Assembly: GCA_013368325.1 (NCBI GenBank) | Contig: JAACJK010000116.1 | Span: 372,001-436,000 of the forward strand | From: Ephemerocybe angulata | Taxonomy: Eukaryota; Basidiomycota; Agaricomycetes; Agaricales; Psathyrellaceae | DNA: 64,000 bases | Reading direction: 5' to 3' | Shown here: positions 18,828 through 30,814 of the stretch, one piece after another | How positions within the stretch are numbered: the first letter of the stretch is position 1 | Layout: each line of letters starts with the position of its first letter | Program-made: the position numbers and the translations under genes | Notes under the pieces: generated by a model | Told to the model about the DNA's origin: nothing | Database searches by the model: none | The model's input: the letters and a program-made list of their open reading frames with translations, nothing else

Positions 18828-21430
18828 GTTGTCTGGGTCTGCTCATGGCTGTTGTGAGGGCGGTCGGGGTCGGGCTCGGATTTGACAACGCGCCGCGCGC
18901 ACGTGGATGTCACGCGAAGTGCCGGGGCCCGGCCGTATTCGCCGCGACATTCGGCCTTAAGCTTCCGTCGTTTTGCTCACTCAAACGCGCTCCTACTCAT
19001 ATGTAAGAGGCAGCCAGCTGGATAATAGAATCCCTCCCCCGTGGGCCGCGATCACTCCCCCCGGCCCTTTGCAGCTCTCCTGCACCCCTCATGCTCTACT
19101 CTATGTGCTACTACGGCCCTTGGACACTCTCCAGGGACTCCCGCTGAACGCCGTCCCGCACTTGCCCTCCCTTCGGCAAGATTTCCCTGCAAGCGCCGCC
19201 TGCAGCATCAAGCGCACTTTTCAGCGTGCCCTAGTCCAGTCCCGCATGCACGTCAGCACCCCAAGCCGTGCATGAGGGCCCATGCATTAGATCTACTCAC
19301 GAAAGGTTAGTGAATCAAACTGCCAGAACAATTCCAATGCTTACACATCTTTAGCCTTCTTATGCTCTTCCTGACCCTGTCAAGATGCGATATGCGTCGC
19401 GACGAAAGGGCACGCCAGTATCGCGCACCCACCGCCTATCGCCGTAGACTCTTGGTGGATCCAAGGCGGGGAAATCCTTGACGGCAGACCGGGCGCATGC
19501 GTCTAGGATTAAAGGTGTGTTAGTACTCTTCGCTATGCCCAACACCAACTGACTTACCAGTCAGTAGCTTTGCAAACAAAAGGAGCGTCGAGTGCTAGAG
19601 GCGGTCCATCAGCATCGAAACGACAACAGCATGAGAGCACCACACTCACTCTCGTTCTGCCATCCCAGCCGTACGCCAGATCTCCGCCATCCAAGCGTCA
19701 GACGCGCTCACAACCCCCGGACGGCAAAGAAGAAGGTCGTTTCGGACGTCTTGGGTGTTCGACGCGATTACCTAGTCAAAGGTGCGTCAGTAGTCCGATT
19801 CGCGACTGCAATCAAGTCCAGCTAACGCACCATTCAGAAACCCTAGGAGTCGCATACCAAGCCCAATGCTAGTCTACGGCGCGAAGCGAATCGGGCTCCC
19901 GACTACAAACGGCGTGAACAAGGTCAGTACCTTTGTTTAGAAGATTCTATCGTACACTCACTTCGTGGACAGGTTGCGCGCCGCCGAACACAACGACGAC
20001 GATCCTGAACAGGCAGCCGTGAGCGACGACCGAGCTTGACGCGATCGCACTCACACCAACCGCTATGACGACGTCAACGACGCCCAGATTCCACACACAA
20101 CGACGTCGTACCTGCCACCAATTCGTCGTCCTCTCCATCCCCGGCCATACGCTGCCGTCTCGGGCAGCACTCCAATACGGTTCAAGGCAGGGGCGAACTT
20201 GGAAAGCCAGGGCATGCATTGCGAAACTAGGCTAAAAGGTGTGTCAATACTCGACCCTATAGTCTGAAGCGACCGACTTACCATTCGTTAGCAGCCATTC
20301 ACAAGACCCATTCCTCCTCTGCCATGCGCGAATGTCCGCGCTCACCGAGATCGGCGATATCTCCACCACACGACGACGACAAAGACACTCTAGAAGACAC
20401 CGTGAGCACAGAACCACAAGGACGACGACAAACGAACATACCTCTCCCTCATCGACTCCCCACCATCGATCACTCTGCGAGAAGCACCGCCAACGACGCG
20501 CGCAACGCACGAACGACCGCGTGCCCGGCCCAACCCTCCACCGCAGACGACGACGAGCACCCATCCGGCGACCGATTCTGTGGGACGACGGGAGAGTGAG
20601 CGTCAGTGATAATTATGATGAGCTCGGTGACGTGCGACTCGGACTGGCTTACCTGCTCGACGACGACGACCGTCGGCTAGACGAGAGACACCTCGAAGCC
20701 CAAGCCATAGTTACGACAACGACGATCGCGCCTCGACCGCCTCGACTATCCCCGGCTGGAGCACCCTGCCAAGTTCATGTCAACGACGCGCAGAGCACCG
20801 AAACGACGACGTGAGCGTGCTGGGGATTGGTGGTGCTGTGAGAGATGTATAGAGGTCAGTGTCCAGGTCAATGATCAATGCAAAAATCGTACTCACTGTT
20901 CGTGCGCAATTATCATGTTGTGCTGAAGGTCGTGTCTGTGGGTAGGCGTAGGCATAGTCAGTAGAGTATTGCAATGTACATACCTTTAGAATGAGACACC
21001 TTTCGATTTCCTGAACCGGTGCGTCTGGGGTCGATAATACTGCAGTCATGTCAGTCAGTGTTTCTTTTTGAATGGCTGAAACCTTACTTACTTGTGCTTA
21101 GAATAAACTAGTCAGTACCATAGGCTGGCGACAGGTGCTGGTGCTTACCGGGCATCTGAGGAACTGATAGAAGTAAGTAGACATTAAATGAAAACAAGTC
21201 AGTTGAATGTATGTCACCAGAAACGGTTGAAACGCCGAGGGACTCACCCACTGGAATACGAGCCAGCCAACTCGACGACGAGCACAGCGTCAAGACAATC
21301 GTCGACACCGTCGTTGACAGTGCCGAAATATCTAGGAGAGTAAACTAGACCCTTGACGAGTGGTCAATGGCGCAGAGGTAAGATGAGAGAAAGGGAGGGA
21401 AGGCTGAATCCCTCTGAGGGATGATGGAGA
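18828..21430. repeat. Segmental duplication, copy 2
   Basis: This is collinear with 1-213 plus 6867-9185. It contains the empty target site of the copia element near 19056-19062. Copies differ by many point changes and indels, including a rearranged patch at 21160-21240, so the duplication predates the copia insertion. Confidence 0.9.
19060..21430 (-). CDS. Unrecognised multi-exon gene, duplication copy 2 (promoter lost)
   Basis: This is the paralogue of the gene at 6900-9205. Minus-strand introns include GTGTAAGC...GAGTAG (19294-19347), GTAAGTCAG...CCTAG (about 19502-19557) and GTGCGTTAGC...GACTAG (about 19771-19829). Intron 3' halves share CTGAC or CTAAC followed by NNACCTTT. Exon 19360-19500 encodes ACARSAVKDFPALDPPR and AYRILTGSGRA. 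Near 20890 the copy-2 exon reads HDLQHNMIIAHE, where copy 1 has a disturbed frame. Copy 2 ends at 21430 and lacks the TATA-containing upstream region of copy 1. Product unknown; joins approximate. Confidence 0.35.
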
Positions 21431-22452
21431 TGCATAGGTATTAGGTGTCCCCGATTTCGTCGTGATATTTGGGAACCATTTCCGGCGAAAATGCTGCTGC
21501 CCAATGCTGGAGATCGTCGATGTTGGCAGTCCTGACCATTTTGAGGGCTTCATTCTTGGCTATTCCGTCAATCCAATGCATGAGGGTAGGTAGAAGGAAA
21601 GATAGAGGCGCGTCTATTGACGCGACGCGAACACGACGCGCTCGTTAAATAATTATTTACCCGCCAAGTGACCGTCGCGGCGGTCACGTCTTTGGTGCTT
21701 GGACTTGTTTACGCTTGAACGCGTAAGACGCGAGCAATCGCCTCTTGCGTCTCTTGCTCCCGTCCTCATTGTCTACTTGCTCTACAAGCGCATACATTCG
21801 TTTAGATCTTCGTCACCCGCCCGCCCACGCCTAGTGTCTGGTGATTACACGGATCCAGTGCTTCTGGAAATCTCCGGAGATTCGTGTTTCTCTTCCGTGA
21901 ACCTCTCCGGACGCTCTGGCTTTTGCTCTTGTGAGTTGCATCGAATCACATCGATGCCCTGGTCATATCGCGCAGCTCCTCGCGCCAGATCTCAGACTCA
22001 GAAGAGCAGCAGATCGATTTAAGCGCCAGCGGCCCTTTAGCGCTCGCCCGTGATCACTGATCGTGGGATCCCGACAAGAGCTCGGGCCCGACTCACCGCC
22101 AGGCTCCCGCAGCCTGCGCGCCGGCCGAAGCCGCCCCCCAAGTTCCAAGTTCCAACCCATGAAACCAATATCCAACATGAGTTTGGAAACTTGTTTCGAT
22201 GGTTCTCGGTTAAAAGCGAAGGTGCCTGCCCCTCGGACCTGTTAGCGCCTCTTACAGCATCCTCCACGTCTGCCCCAAATGTGCCATCCGTATAGCGGCA
22301 CAGCGAGCCTTGAGTGCGTTAATGAGGTGCGCTGAGAATAACAAAAGTTTTTATTGATACCTTGGCTAATTTTGCTGCTCTTCACCGTAGAACGCAGTCA
22401 CAAAACCTAGTTCAGCCCTCGACCTGTCCTTAACTACTCCCTTCCAAGTGGG
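21431..22452. other. Stretch without a recognisable gene
   Basis: No ATG-initiated frame with convincing coding character was found. The sequence includes CG-rich ACGCGACGCG runs near 21610 and a repeated AAGTTCCAAGTTCCAA at about 22138. It may hold the promoter of the downstream small gene. Confidence 0.4.
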
Positions 22453-23062
22453 ATGGCGTCCACGAGCTACCTGCCGCGCACCCAACAAACCCCGTCCATC
22501 ATTTCCGCAAGCCCCTCTGACCACACCCTTTCCCCAGTACGTCGCTTTTTGCTTTTTTTCCAACCATTAGCTCTAAGCGCCATCAAAAGGTTGTGGAAGA
22601 ATCATCCTTTTTCCTTGACCACGAACACGACACTCTCGACGCCCGACGACCTTCACGAGCCCACTCCGTGCGATCCCGCCGACTAAAGAAAAAGGCGCCT
22701 CGCCCTCCCCATCTGCACACTCCGCAAAGTCAGACATCACCGAGTTCAGCAATGTCGAAACATACCGTTCTGGGTGGATGAGCAGCATGATGTCCGATGA
22801 TACGTTCGACTACCTCAACGACCCTTACTTGCCACACTGGAGGAAAGTCATTCGAGTGAGTGAAGGCCCCTTTCGTTCATACCTGTGGAGTATGAGAGAA
22901 GCGTCTGACTGTTCTTCTGTCTTGGATTTTCAGCGACATCTTAGGCGCTTCCGCGCGTTCTTATCCGGCCCTTCTGGAATTTCTGAGAAACATCCTGCTG
23001 TGAAAGCCCTGATCTCTGACACACCCCTGCGGCGCTCTGCACCTTGCCTCCTGACATCCTGA
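22453..23062 (+). pseudogene. Hypothetical small gene, probably frameshifted
   Basis: The ATG at 22453 opens 28 codons (MASTSYLPRTQQTP...LSP). A GT donor at 22537 follows, then an exon reading VVEESSFFLDHEHD and RSRRLKKK. In that frame the protein ends at a TGA near 22780. A frame shifted by one base after the A-rich AAAGAAAAAGG near 22687 reads SDITEFSNVETYRSGW and then DDTFDYLNDPYLPHWRKVIR. A GTGAGT...TTTTCAG intron and RHLRRFRAFLSGPSGISEKH follow. This second frame looks more protein-like, so a one-base indel is suspected. No family recognised. Confidence 0.35.
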
Positions 23063-23142
23063 ACTGATGTTCCTCCTGACGTCCTCCTCTCAGGAGGACT
23101 GATACTCACGTAGGCCCTGGAGCCTTCTCAATGTCTCATGGC

Positions 23143-23230
23143 AGAGAAATTGATCTCATTGCTCTCGGAGAGTGGTTCTCGGTCAGTTCCGACTCGTCGG
23201 GTGTCCTTTGCATAGGAGATCAATTTCTCT
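23143..23230. repeat. 15-bp inverted repeat with 58-bp spacer
   Basis: AGAGAAATTGATCTC at 23143-23157 is the exact reverse complement of 23216-23230. It lies in the intergenic region before CND1. No coding signals lie in the spacer. Confidence 0.7.
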
Positions 23231-23458
23231 GGGACACGCTCACGATCAACCTAGCTTGTAGGATTCCCAGCTGCATAGTCAAACCCCTCCCTCCAACTCC
23301 CTCGAATTAGCGCCCACCCTAGCCTTAACAATATTACCTAATAACTCCCAAATTAATTTATCCCGCACGTGACGAACGCGTCGCGGTGATTCGGATTCCA
23401 CCCAAGGTTGACTTTCGCCTTCATCCACGATCATCCTCCTGCAAACCATTCATGGACC

Positions 23459-26400
23459 ATGGCCATGCTCGACTCCTTTGAGCTCCAAACCGAACTCTCC
23501 GCGCTGGGGCAGCCCGAGTCGTACGAGATCCCGCACGAAGATGACTTTGCCGACAAAGAGCCCAACGAGCTTCTCGAAGGTGCGTCCCCCACTCCTCCTA
23601 ACCTATCCTAACCTAACTAACGACGACTCGCCCGCAGCCGCCGTCGAACAGATAGCCGAAAACAGCGACGCCATCCGCACGCTCGAGATCTTCGACGTCT
23701 ACCGCTACCTCCTCAAACACGCGGGGTCGACGCCGGGCGTCATCATGGGCAAGCTGCTCGACAGCATCACCAGCGGCCTGCGCGCCGAGCTCGAAGCAAC
23801 AACGCGCGACATCGAGGTGGGCGACCCCGACGCGTATCTGCCGCACAAGCTGCCGTTGGAGCTGTACGCATTCCTCCTGGCGTGGTTCGCGGTCGCGTCT
23901 GAGAAGGTGAAGAGCGAAGATGACGCACCCGCTGCGACAACGAAAGCGCGCCGGGGTAGAGGGGGAAAAGCGGCTGGGGGACGGACGGCGTCTCGTACTA
24001 CTACAGCAGCACGCACAGAGACGTGGTCCTGGCAAAGCCAAATCCCCGACACCCTCAAATTGATTCTGCGCGTCCTCGCCCTCCCCACGCCGCGCATCTG
24101 GACCACCACCGTCGACCGCAACACCTTCCTAACAGCCCTCACCCGCCCCGCCTACCGCATCAGCGAGCTCGAGGCGCACATGAAGCTCGCCCCCATCCGC
24201 AGTCTGGTCTACGAAGTTCTCTGCGTGTCGGTGAAGAGCCACGGCCAGGGCTTCGTGTTGCAGAACCATGTGACGACGAGCTTGCAGTTTTATGAACATA
24301 TGAGCGAGAGCATGGCGGAGTGTTTGTGGAAGCTCGCGACGACGTACGACCATGTGCAGACGGGCGACGAGGTCCTGCGCGAGCTCGCGGGGCTCAACTT
24401 CACGACCGACAGCAAGACTGCGCGCGCCACCGCGCGCTTCCTCACGTCCTACGCGGAGCTCTACCCGCGCGCCGCGCACCGCCAGCTCGCATTGCTCCTT
24501 AACCATCAAGACAGCGAGTCGTACCCGATGCGCCAGGCGATCATCGAGATCCTAGGCTTTCTTATACGAGATCTGAGTAGTCAGGAGGAGGGCGACGCGG
24601 AGAGCAAGAAGAAGACGAATAACGAGATTACGGGCATGTTCTCTCTTATCTTCGAGCGCATGCTCGATACGAACGCGTACGTGCGCACCAAGATCTTCAC
24701 CGTCCTCACGCGGCTGTGTGAGGTGTGCGACAACAAGTTTCCAAGGCAGAGACTCAAGATGACGGGGAGGGCGATTATAGCCTTGGAAGATAAGAGTGCG
24801 ACGGTGAGGAAGGGCGCGCTGGGGCTGCTTGTGCAGCTGCTGTTGAGTCATCCGTATAATATGCCGTTTGGGGGGCCGTTGAGGAAGGAGGAGTGGAAGA
24901 GGGAGTTTGATGAGAGGGGGAGGCAGTTGGAGGCGGTGGGGAGGGTGGGCGATGCGATTGCGAATCGGGAAGAGGACGAGGGGGAAGAAGAAGAAGGGAA
25001 GAGCAAGAAGAAGAGGAAGGGGAAGAAGAAGAAGGCAAGGCGGTCGGAGGATGAGATGGACGTTGATGGAGAGGAGGAAGAGGGCGAGGGCGAGGAGGAG
25101 GAAGACGAGGAAGACGAGGAAGAGGACGAAGACGCCGGAGGCGACACCGAAGAAGACGAGCCCGACAGCATGCCCGTCGACGAAGACCCGCGTCCCCGCA
25201 AACTCGCCCCCCGCAAATCCCAAATCAACGTCGACGCCATGGCCCAAGAACAAGCCGTCGTCGCGCAGCTCGAGCACACCGAGTTCCTGCGCCTCAAGCT
25301 CGAGCGGAAGTACTACAAGGAGGGGCTGAACTTCATAGAGCAGTTGGAGGGCGCGATGGAGGTTATTGTGCGGTTGCTTGGGAGTAAGAGTAAGGCGGAG
25401 GTGTTGGAGGCTATTGAGTTTTTTAAAAGGGGGGCGGAGTATCAGTTGGGTGGGGTGCAGGTGCGTTCGGTCTTCGTTCTTCATTCTTCGTGTTCTCCTT
25501 CTTCTTTGGCGTCGTTCGTTCGTTGTCGTTGTTGGGGTTTCGATGGGAATGTGTAACTGACGGACATTCGTTGGGACTGTAGGAAGGCATCAGGAAGATG
25601 ATCCATCTCATTTGGGTGAAGGATAACAACACGACGGCGGGGGAGGATGGGAAGGAGGTCACGAAGGGCGTGCGGCAGAAGCTTATGGAGTGCTATAAGT
25701 TTTTGTATTTCGACCCGATTGATATCGAGCCGAGGGCGCAGATTAAGAGGATTTCGAAGAATTTGATAGAGTGCGTTCTCCCTCCTTTTTTCCCCTTCCA
25801 TTCGTTTCGACGCTCCCTTCTTTCCCTGACATAACTTTCTAATGCACGATCGTTTAGGCGGACGTACGAGGCGACGCTTGCGGAGCTTACTAGTTTGGAG
25901 GAGATGCTTAGGATTATGATGGAGGAGAACTATATCCATCGCGATATCATAGCCAAGTTGTGGCAGATCTACAGTACGCATTGCCTTTCGTCTTATTCAC
26001 CCAACGGTCAACGGTCACCTAACCAATTCATGGCAGGCTCGACGTCGCTTATCCCTCACCAGCAAAGGCGAGGCGCGATTATCATCCTCGGCATGCTGGG
26101 CGTCGCGAAGCCGACTGAGGTGCTCGCTCCCCAGAAGGACCTGATGCTCAAAGTCGGACTCGGCAAACTCGGAAAAGTACGTCCACCCAACCACCCCCGC
26201 CCACCCCACTCACCTCCCCTCCTCGCCTCCCCTTTTCATCCAACAGCGCGACCTAACCCTCGCCCGCTACACCTGCATCGCCCTGCAACGCCTCAACGGC
26301 AGCGCCAAAAAAGTGAAAGGCTCGCTCGAAGACAAGACGATCCGGTACCCCATGAACGACCCCGTCTTCGGCATGCTCCTCAAGGTGGTGCTGCATCCGT

Positions 26401-28362
26401 GTAGGAGTACCGATTGGTTCGGGCTGACGGAGCAGGCGATTAATACGGTGTATGCGCTGGGGGAGCATCCGGATGAGTTTTGTAATGAGCTTATTAAGAA
26501 GCTTGCGCAGAGGACGTTTGGGACGAGGAGGAGTGCTGTTCCCGTTGATGGGGAGGGGGAGGGCGCGGAGGGCGAAGGCGTGGAGGGGACGCAGAAGGAG
26601 AAGGGGGATGATGCGATGGATGAGGATGAAGATGGAGAGGGGGAGGGGGGTGCGACGCAGGACCCGATGGCTACGCAGGCGTCGGGGATTAGCGCTGCGC
26701 CGGGGCGGAAGACGGCGAGCGATGATGTTGCGGATTCGTTTGAGCTGAGCCAGTTGTTGTTTGTTGTGGGGCATGTGGCGATTAAGCAGACTGTGTTTTT
26801 GGAGCTTGTGGAGAGGGAGTGGAAGAGGCAGAAGGAGGAGAAACAGGCTGGTACGTATATCTATTATCCACTTCAACTTCGTCTTCGTGTTTTGCGATGT
26901 GATGCTGATGCTGATGTTGGGATGGTGTAGCGGACAAGGCCGCGAGTGCGTCGAAGAGTACGGGGAAGAAGGATAAGGAGGTGGATGAGCTTGATCAGGT
27001 TGCGGGAAATGCGGAGGATGAGATTGGGGATCGCATTGCGGCTGTGAGGGAGAACGAGCTGTTGTTTGGGTCTGAGAGTCTTCTTGCCGTCTTTGCGCCT
27101 ATCATTGTGCAGATCTGCGGCAGCCCGCACAAGTTCAAGGTGCGTTCGGTCTTCCTTTCTTTACACATTTAGGTTAGGGACGCTGACGGGTGGTTGTAGA
27201 ACCGGACACTGAGAGCGGCGTGCCACCTCTCGCTGTGCAAACTTCTCTGCGTGAGCTCAATGTTCACGGACAAGCACCACCACCTGCTCTTCAAAATCCT
27301 CGAAACGTCTCGAGACCCCAACATCCGCGCGAACAGCGTCATCGCCCTGGGCGACGTCGCCGTCTCGTTCAACACCATCATCGACGAGAACAGCGCTGAG
27401 CTGTACAGGGGCTTGTTGGATGGGGACCCGCGGGTGAAGAAGACGACGCTGATGGTGCTGACGCATCTCATTTTGAATGGGATGGTGAAGGTGAAGGGGC
27501 AGTTGGGGGAGATGGCGAAGTGTGTGGAGGATGAGGATGAGAGGATTCAGGATTTGGCGAAGTTGTTCTTTTCGGAGTTGGCTGGGAAGGATAATGCGAT
27601 TTATAATAACTTGCCGGATAGTATGTTTTGCGTCTTTCTTTTTTGAAGTGTGGATGCTTATGTTTTCTCTTTAGTTATCAGTCACTTGTCGGGAGGGTTG
27701 AACCCGACGGAGGAAGAGAAGTTCCAGAGTACGATGAAGTATATCTTCACGTTCATCGAAAAGGTTCGTCCTCCCCTCCTCTCTCCTCCATCGCCTACCT
27801 AACCCCATCTCTCCCTTCCCGCTCTCAGGAAAGGCAAGCCGAATCCATCGTCGAGAAGCTCTGCCAGCGCTTCCGCGCCACCGACACCCCGCGCCAATGG
27901 CGCGACATCGCGTTCTGCCTCTCCGAGCTCCCGTTCAAGAGCGAGCGGTCGGTGAAAAAGCTGATTGAGGGACTCCAGTTTTATAGGGATAAGTTGCATG
28001 AGCCGGAGGTGTTTGCGAAGTTTACTGCGATTTTGACGAAGGCGAGGGCGAATAAGGCAAAGGATAAGCCGGATGCTGAGTTGGATGAGTTTGAGAAGGT
28101 GCGCTTCTCGTTTGTTTCTTAAATTTGATGGGAAGGCTTATGCGTGTTTTGGGTAGATTTTGGACGAGCATCGGGTGCAGGGTGAGGAGGACCAGGCGCT
28201 TCAGAATAGGGCGGCGAAGAAGTTGAAGAAGCGCGCGAAGGCGGCTGGGAAAGGTTAGTGCTTCAGCTTTAGCTTCGTGCGCGACCCTCGGTATTCGACG
28301 GCTGACTGGTTTTCTTTGGTGTAGGAAAGAAGAAGGCTGCGGCAGTTGATGAGGACGAGTGA
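23459..28362 (+). CDS. CND1: Condensin complex subunit 1 (12 exons, 1,371 aa)
   Basis: This HEAT-repeat non-SMC subunit of condensin I (Ycs4/Cnd1/CAP-D2) helps compact mitotic chromosomes. The start is MAMLDSFELQTELSALG at 23459. Exons are 23459-23579, 23638-25460, 25583-25770, 25858-25973, 26037-26176, 26247-26850, 26931-27139, 27200-27620, 27675-27763, 27829-28098, 28157-28253 and 28325-28362. Every junction is GT-AG and phase-consistent, summing to 4,116 nt. The C-terminal Cnd1 core is clear: FKNRTLRAACHLSLCKLL, then PNIRANSVIALGDVAVSFN, DGDPRVKKTTLMVLTHLIL and LPDIISHLSGG. A long acidic/lysine-rich segment lies around residues 490-560. The end is lysine-rich, fitting DNA-bound protein. 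It is intact and probably the single essential copy. Confidence 0.95.
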
Positions 28363-28643
28363 GCAATTCTGCAGGACTTGGTATTGTTTTGTACAGCATG
28401 CGTCTAGAAGTATCATTAAAGTTGTGTATACCCTTATTTTTTCGTAATGTTCTTTATAATTTTCTGATGTTTGAAGCTTTGAAGCGAGGTAGCGAAGCAA
28501 GAGGTATATTGGAGGGTGTATTGCTTGGGCGTACACATTTTGGAGTTGTGTTTTTAGGTGTACAGGGCACGTTGAGAAGTATCTAAGCCGCATCCGAGTC
28601 ATCTGCACCTGTTCACCGTAATATACTTTCTACCAGTGAGCAA

Positions 28644-30366
28644 TCAAGGCTCCTGGAGCGGCTCCTCCGGAGGCAGAAGATAGTCCACTATTTGGACGTC
28701 GTCTGACATCCCCGAGGATTCGAAATACACCGCCCGGCCTGACATAGGGCAGAAGGCGAACTGATTGGGCTCGATCTCTTCCATCAGGCTACCCGAAGGG
28801 ACGAGGACGACAGTGGTCGGCATGATTTCCTCTAGCGTTGCCTTGGATGGCACCGGCAGGATCGACATTAGCAATCCGCCCTGGTCGGAGCTCGTGCATA
28901 TGACGAGCTTGTCTTCGCACCGGAATAGAGATGGCAGGGACTGGTACAACGAAGATGATGCATGGTCGTCCCCGTAGAATTTAGTCGTGTGCCCGCCGGG
29001 TACGGGAAGTGAGCGAGGGAGAAATGGGCACTCTGGAACATTCAGGGGTTTGAGTGTATAGAGCTGGAGGTAGGATGACCCTTCGTTTGGATATATCAAG
29101 CAGACTTGGGGATCAAGAGGGCTGTTTTCGCACCAAACGGAAAGGCCGCATAGGACGATGTGGTTGTGCTCACCGTCGGGTGGTGAGAGTGATGCCTTGG
29201 GCTGGTGTGTTAGGGACTCCAAGTCGTCCAGATGGTCCGGTTGCGCTGGGTCTGTGACAATGGAGGTTGCGGCTGGTAAATCGTAGTGGTATGTGTGATC
29301 GTTTAGCCCCCCTGCCAGGAGAGTGTCTTTAAAGACGTAAAACTGAGTGATTTAGCTTTATAGCTTATCGGGTCTTTGAACCTGGGTACCCTGACTCACC
29401 TGCGTGTAGTGAACCGTGGTGGCGGGCCATCGACAGCCCCTGTTCCTCGCCCAATCCCAGAGGATGAACTCCTGGGTGCGCTTGAAGAAGACGAAGGTAG
29501 AAGTCAAGTGCATATCGCCCATAAGGGTGGCATCCTGAGGCCGATGGAGCTCCAAGCTTCCTTTACAGTGGAACTTTAGACCTTGACCTCGGCGATTTGG
29601 GTTGATTTGGTGTATGTACAGTATTCTGGACAGAGGTGTACCGGGCAGGGACCTGCTCGTCGTTTCAGTTGAATTTAGACCTGGAAGGAGTAATGTACTA
29701 ACCACTTCAGCGTCGCGACGAGGAGCTTTTTCCGGTTCCTTGTGGGGGCGATGGCTCTTAATTCCCCGAAGTTATCTAGGACCGCGAGTGGAGATGGCTT
29801 CACCGGAACGTTCATGTTGTACCCCAGGTCAAAGAGACAGACAGTGTCTATCGCCGAAGTAAAGAGGAAGCGGCCTCCAGGAACAAGCTGGAAAGCATCG
29901 TACACAAAGCTATCGTACGAGCTCCTTTCCCGTCGTAGTTGCGGCGTTCTGGTTAAATAGGGTCGAACAGACTCTTCAGGCTGGTATCTCTTCACTCCGT
30001 CTAGGAATCTGGTGGGCCCCGTTGAAGCGTGTTCTAGCTCCAGAATTGACATCTCCTCCATGGGAAATGTGGGCTTGAAGATCCCATATTTATCGCATAC
30101 TCGTTCCAATGCTTCCAGCCATACGACACGGCACTTGGTAATCCTGTGCATCATGCGACACGTCTACGAAGGGCTGAGTATCCAGATAGAATTAATTGTG
30201 GTAGGTTGAGCTATACACGTACCTTGCGCATTGAGATTATGTCTGTGGGACACAAGAATCGAAGGATGTCCATGATGATCTCTGAGGAAATTCGGAAGCT
30301 ACCAGCAGATAAAGTCAGGTCTTCCCCAGGGCAAGCTTCCTCAACTTTCATCATACTGGTGTCCAT
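28644..30366 (-). CDS. F-box protein, paralogue 1 (518 aa)
   Basis: Probable substrate receptor of an SCF ubiquitin ligase. Four exons join in phase: 30366-30223, 30163-29703, 29652-29400 and 29342-28644. The F-box lies at about residues 25-75 (FRISSEIIMDILRFLCPTDI followed by CRMMHRITKCRVVWLEAL). The rest has repeated short beta-like segments (LFDLGYNMNV, KILYIHQ-like RILYIHQINPN, FLPRSLPVPGGHTTKFYGD) that suggest a propeller-like substrate domain; this is inference. Intron 2 (50 nt, GTTAGT...GAGCAG) restores the frame between LKW and SLPGTPLSR. It converges on CND1, with about 280 bp between stop codons. The tandem paralogue lies directly upstream. Confidence 0.8.
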
Positions 30367-30814
30367 CTCCCGGAAAGGTACAGTTATACCGCTTTCAAGT
30401 TCCGTAATGACTCGCTAGGGGGAACGTTCAATACAGAGAATCCCGGCAGTGAAAGGTAGGAGGTCGTGGTCGGGGCGAAAGAGGCTCAGGGCCTCAGGCA
30501 GTGTGACTGAGCTAGACGCGCATGTCACAGCCTCGTGGTTGGCTCGTGACCTCTTGACAAATGCCTTTAGTTTAGACGCTCACGAGCAGGCTATGTAGCA
30601 CTCAGTACTCAGCGCTCAAGCGCTCACGGCTTAGCCGCCTTACCGTGCGAGTTGAGCACGGATCGACTTCTCGGAGACTACATTTGGGCGTACAGACTAC
30701 GTCCAGAGGTATTACTGTTATGTGGTTATACACCTTGTATACACCCGTAATTTACTTTCTATATCTGCGACATTCGGAGCGGTGGTGGATGGAATAGAGG
30801 GGTAGGGCGCATAA

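Larger units (their letters stand above)
14378..18846 (-). pseudogene. Separase-like gene, 5' part only (truncated)
   Basis: Six exons join in phase: 18846-18373, 18312-17494, 16719-16461, 16399-16101, 16017-14665 and 14605-14378. This gives about 1,143 aa without an internal stop. Segments such as FCDYWISFAKR+AGD, RWELLAVCYLKNGDRKNSYDAF and SAHLWLA resemble the helical, TPR-like N-terminal half of fungal separases (ESP1/Cut1). Separase is the cysteine protease that cleaves cohesin at anaphase. The assignment rests on remembered family patterns. The C-terminal peptidase C50 domain is absent: after SAHLWLA at about 14530 the frame runs into unrelated sequence and stops at 14378. Intron 2 (16720-17493) is enlarged to about 770 bp. 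The first 19 bp of the window are a second copy's start, so this is probably a partial duplicate of a functional gene. Confidence 0.5.
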
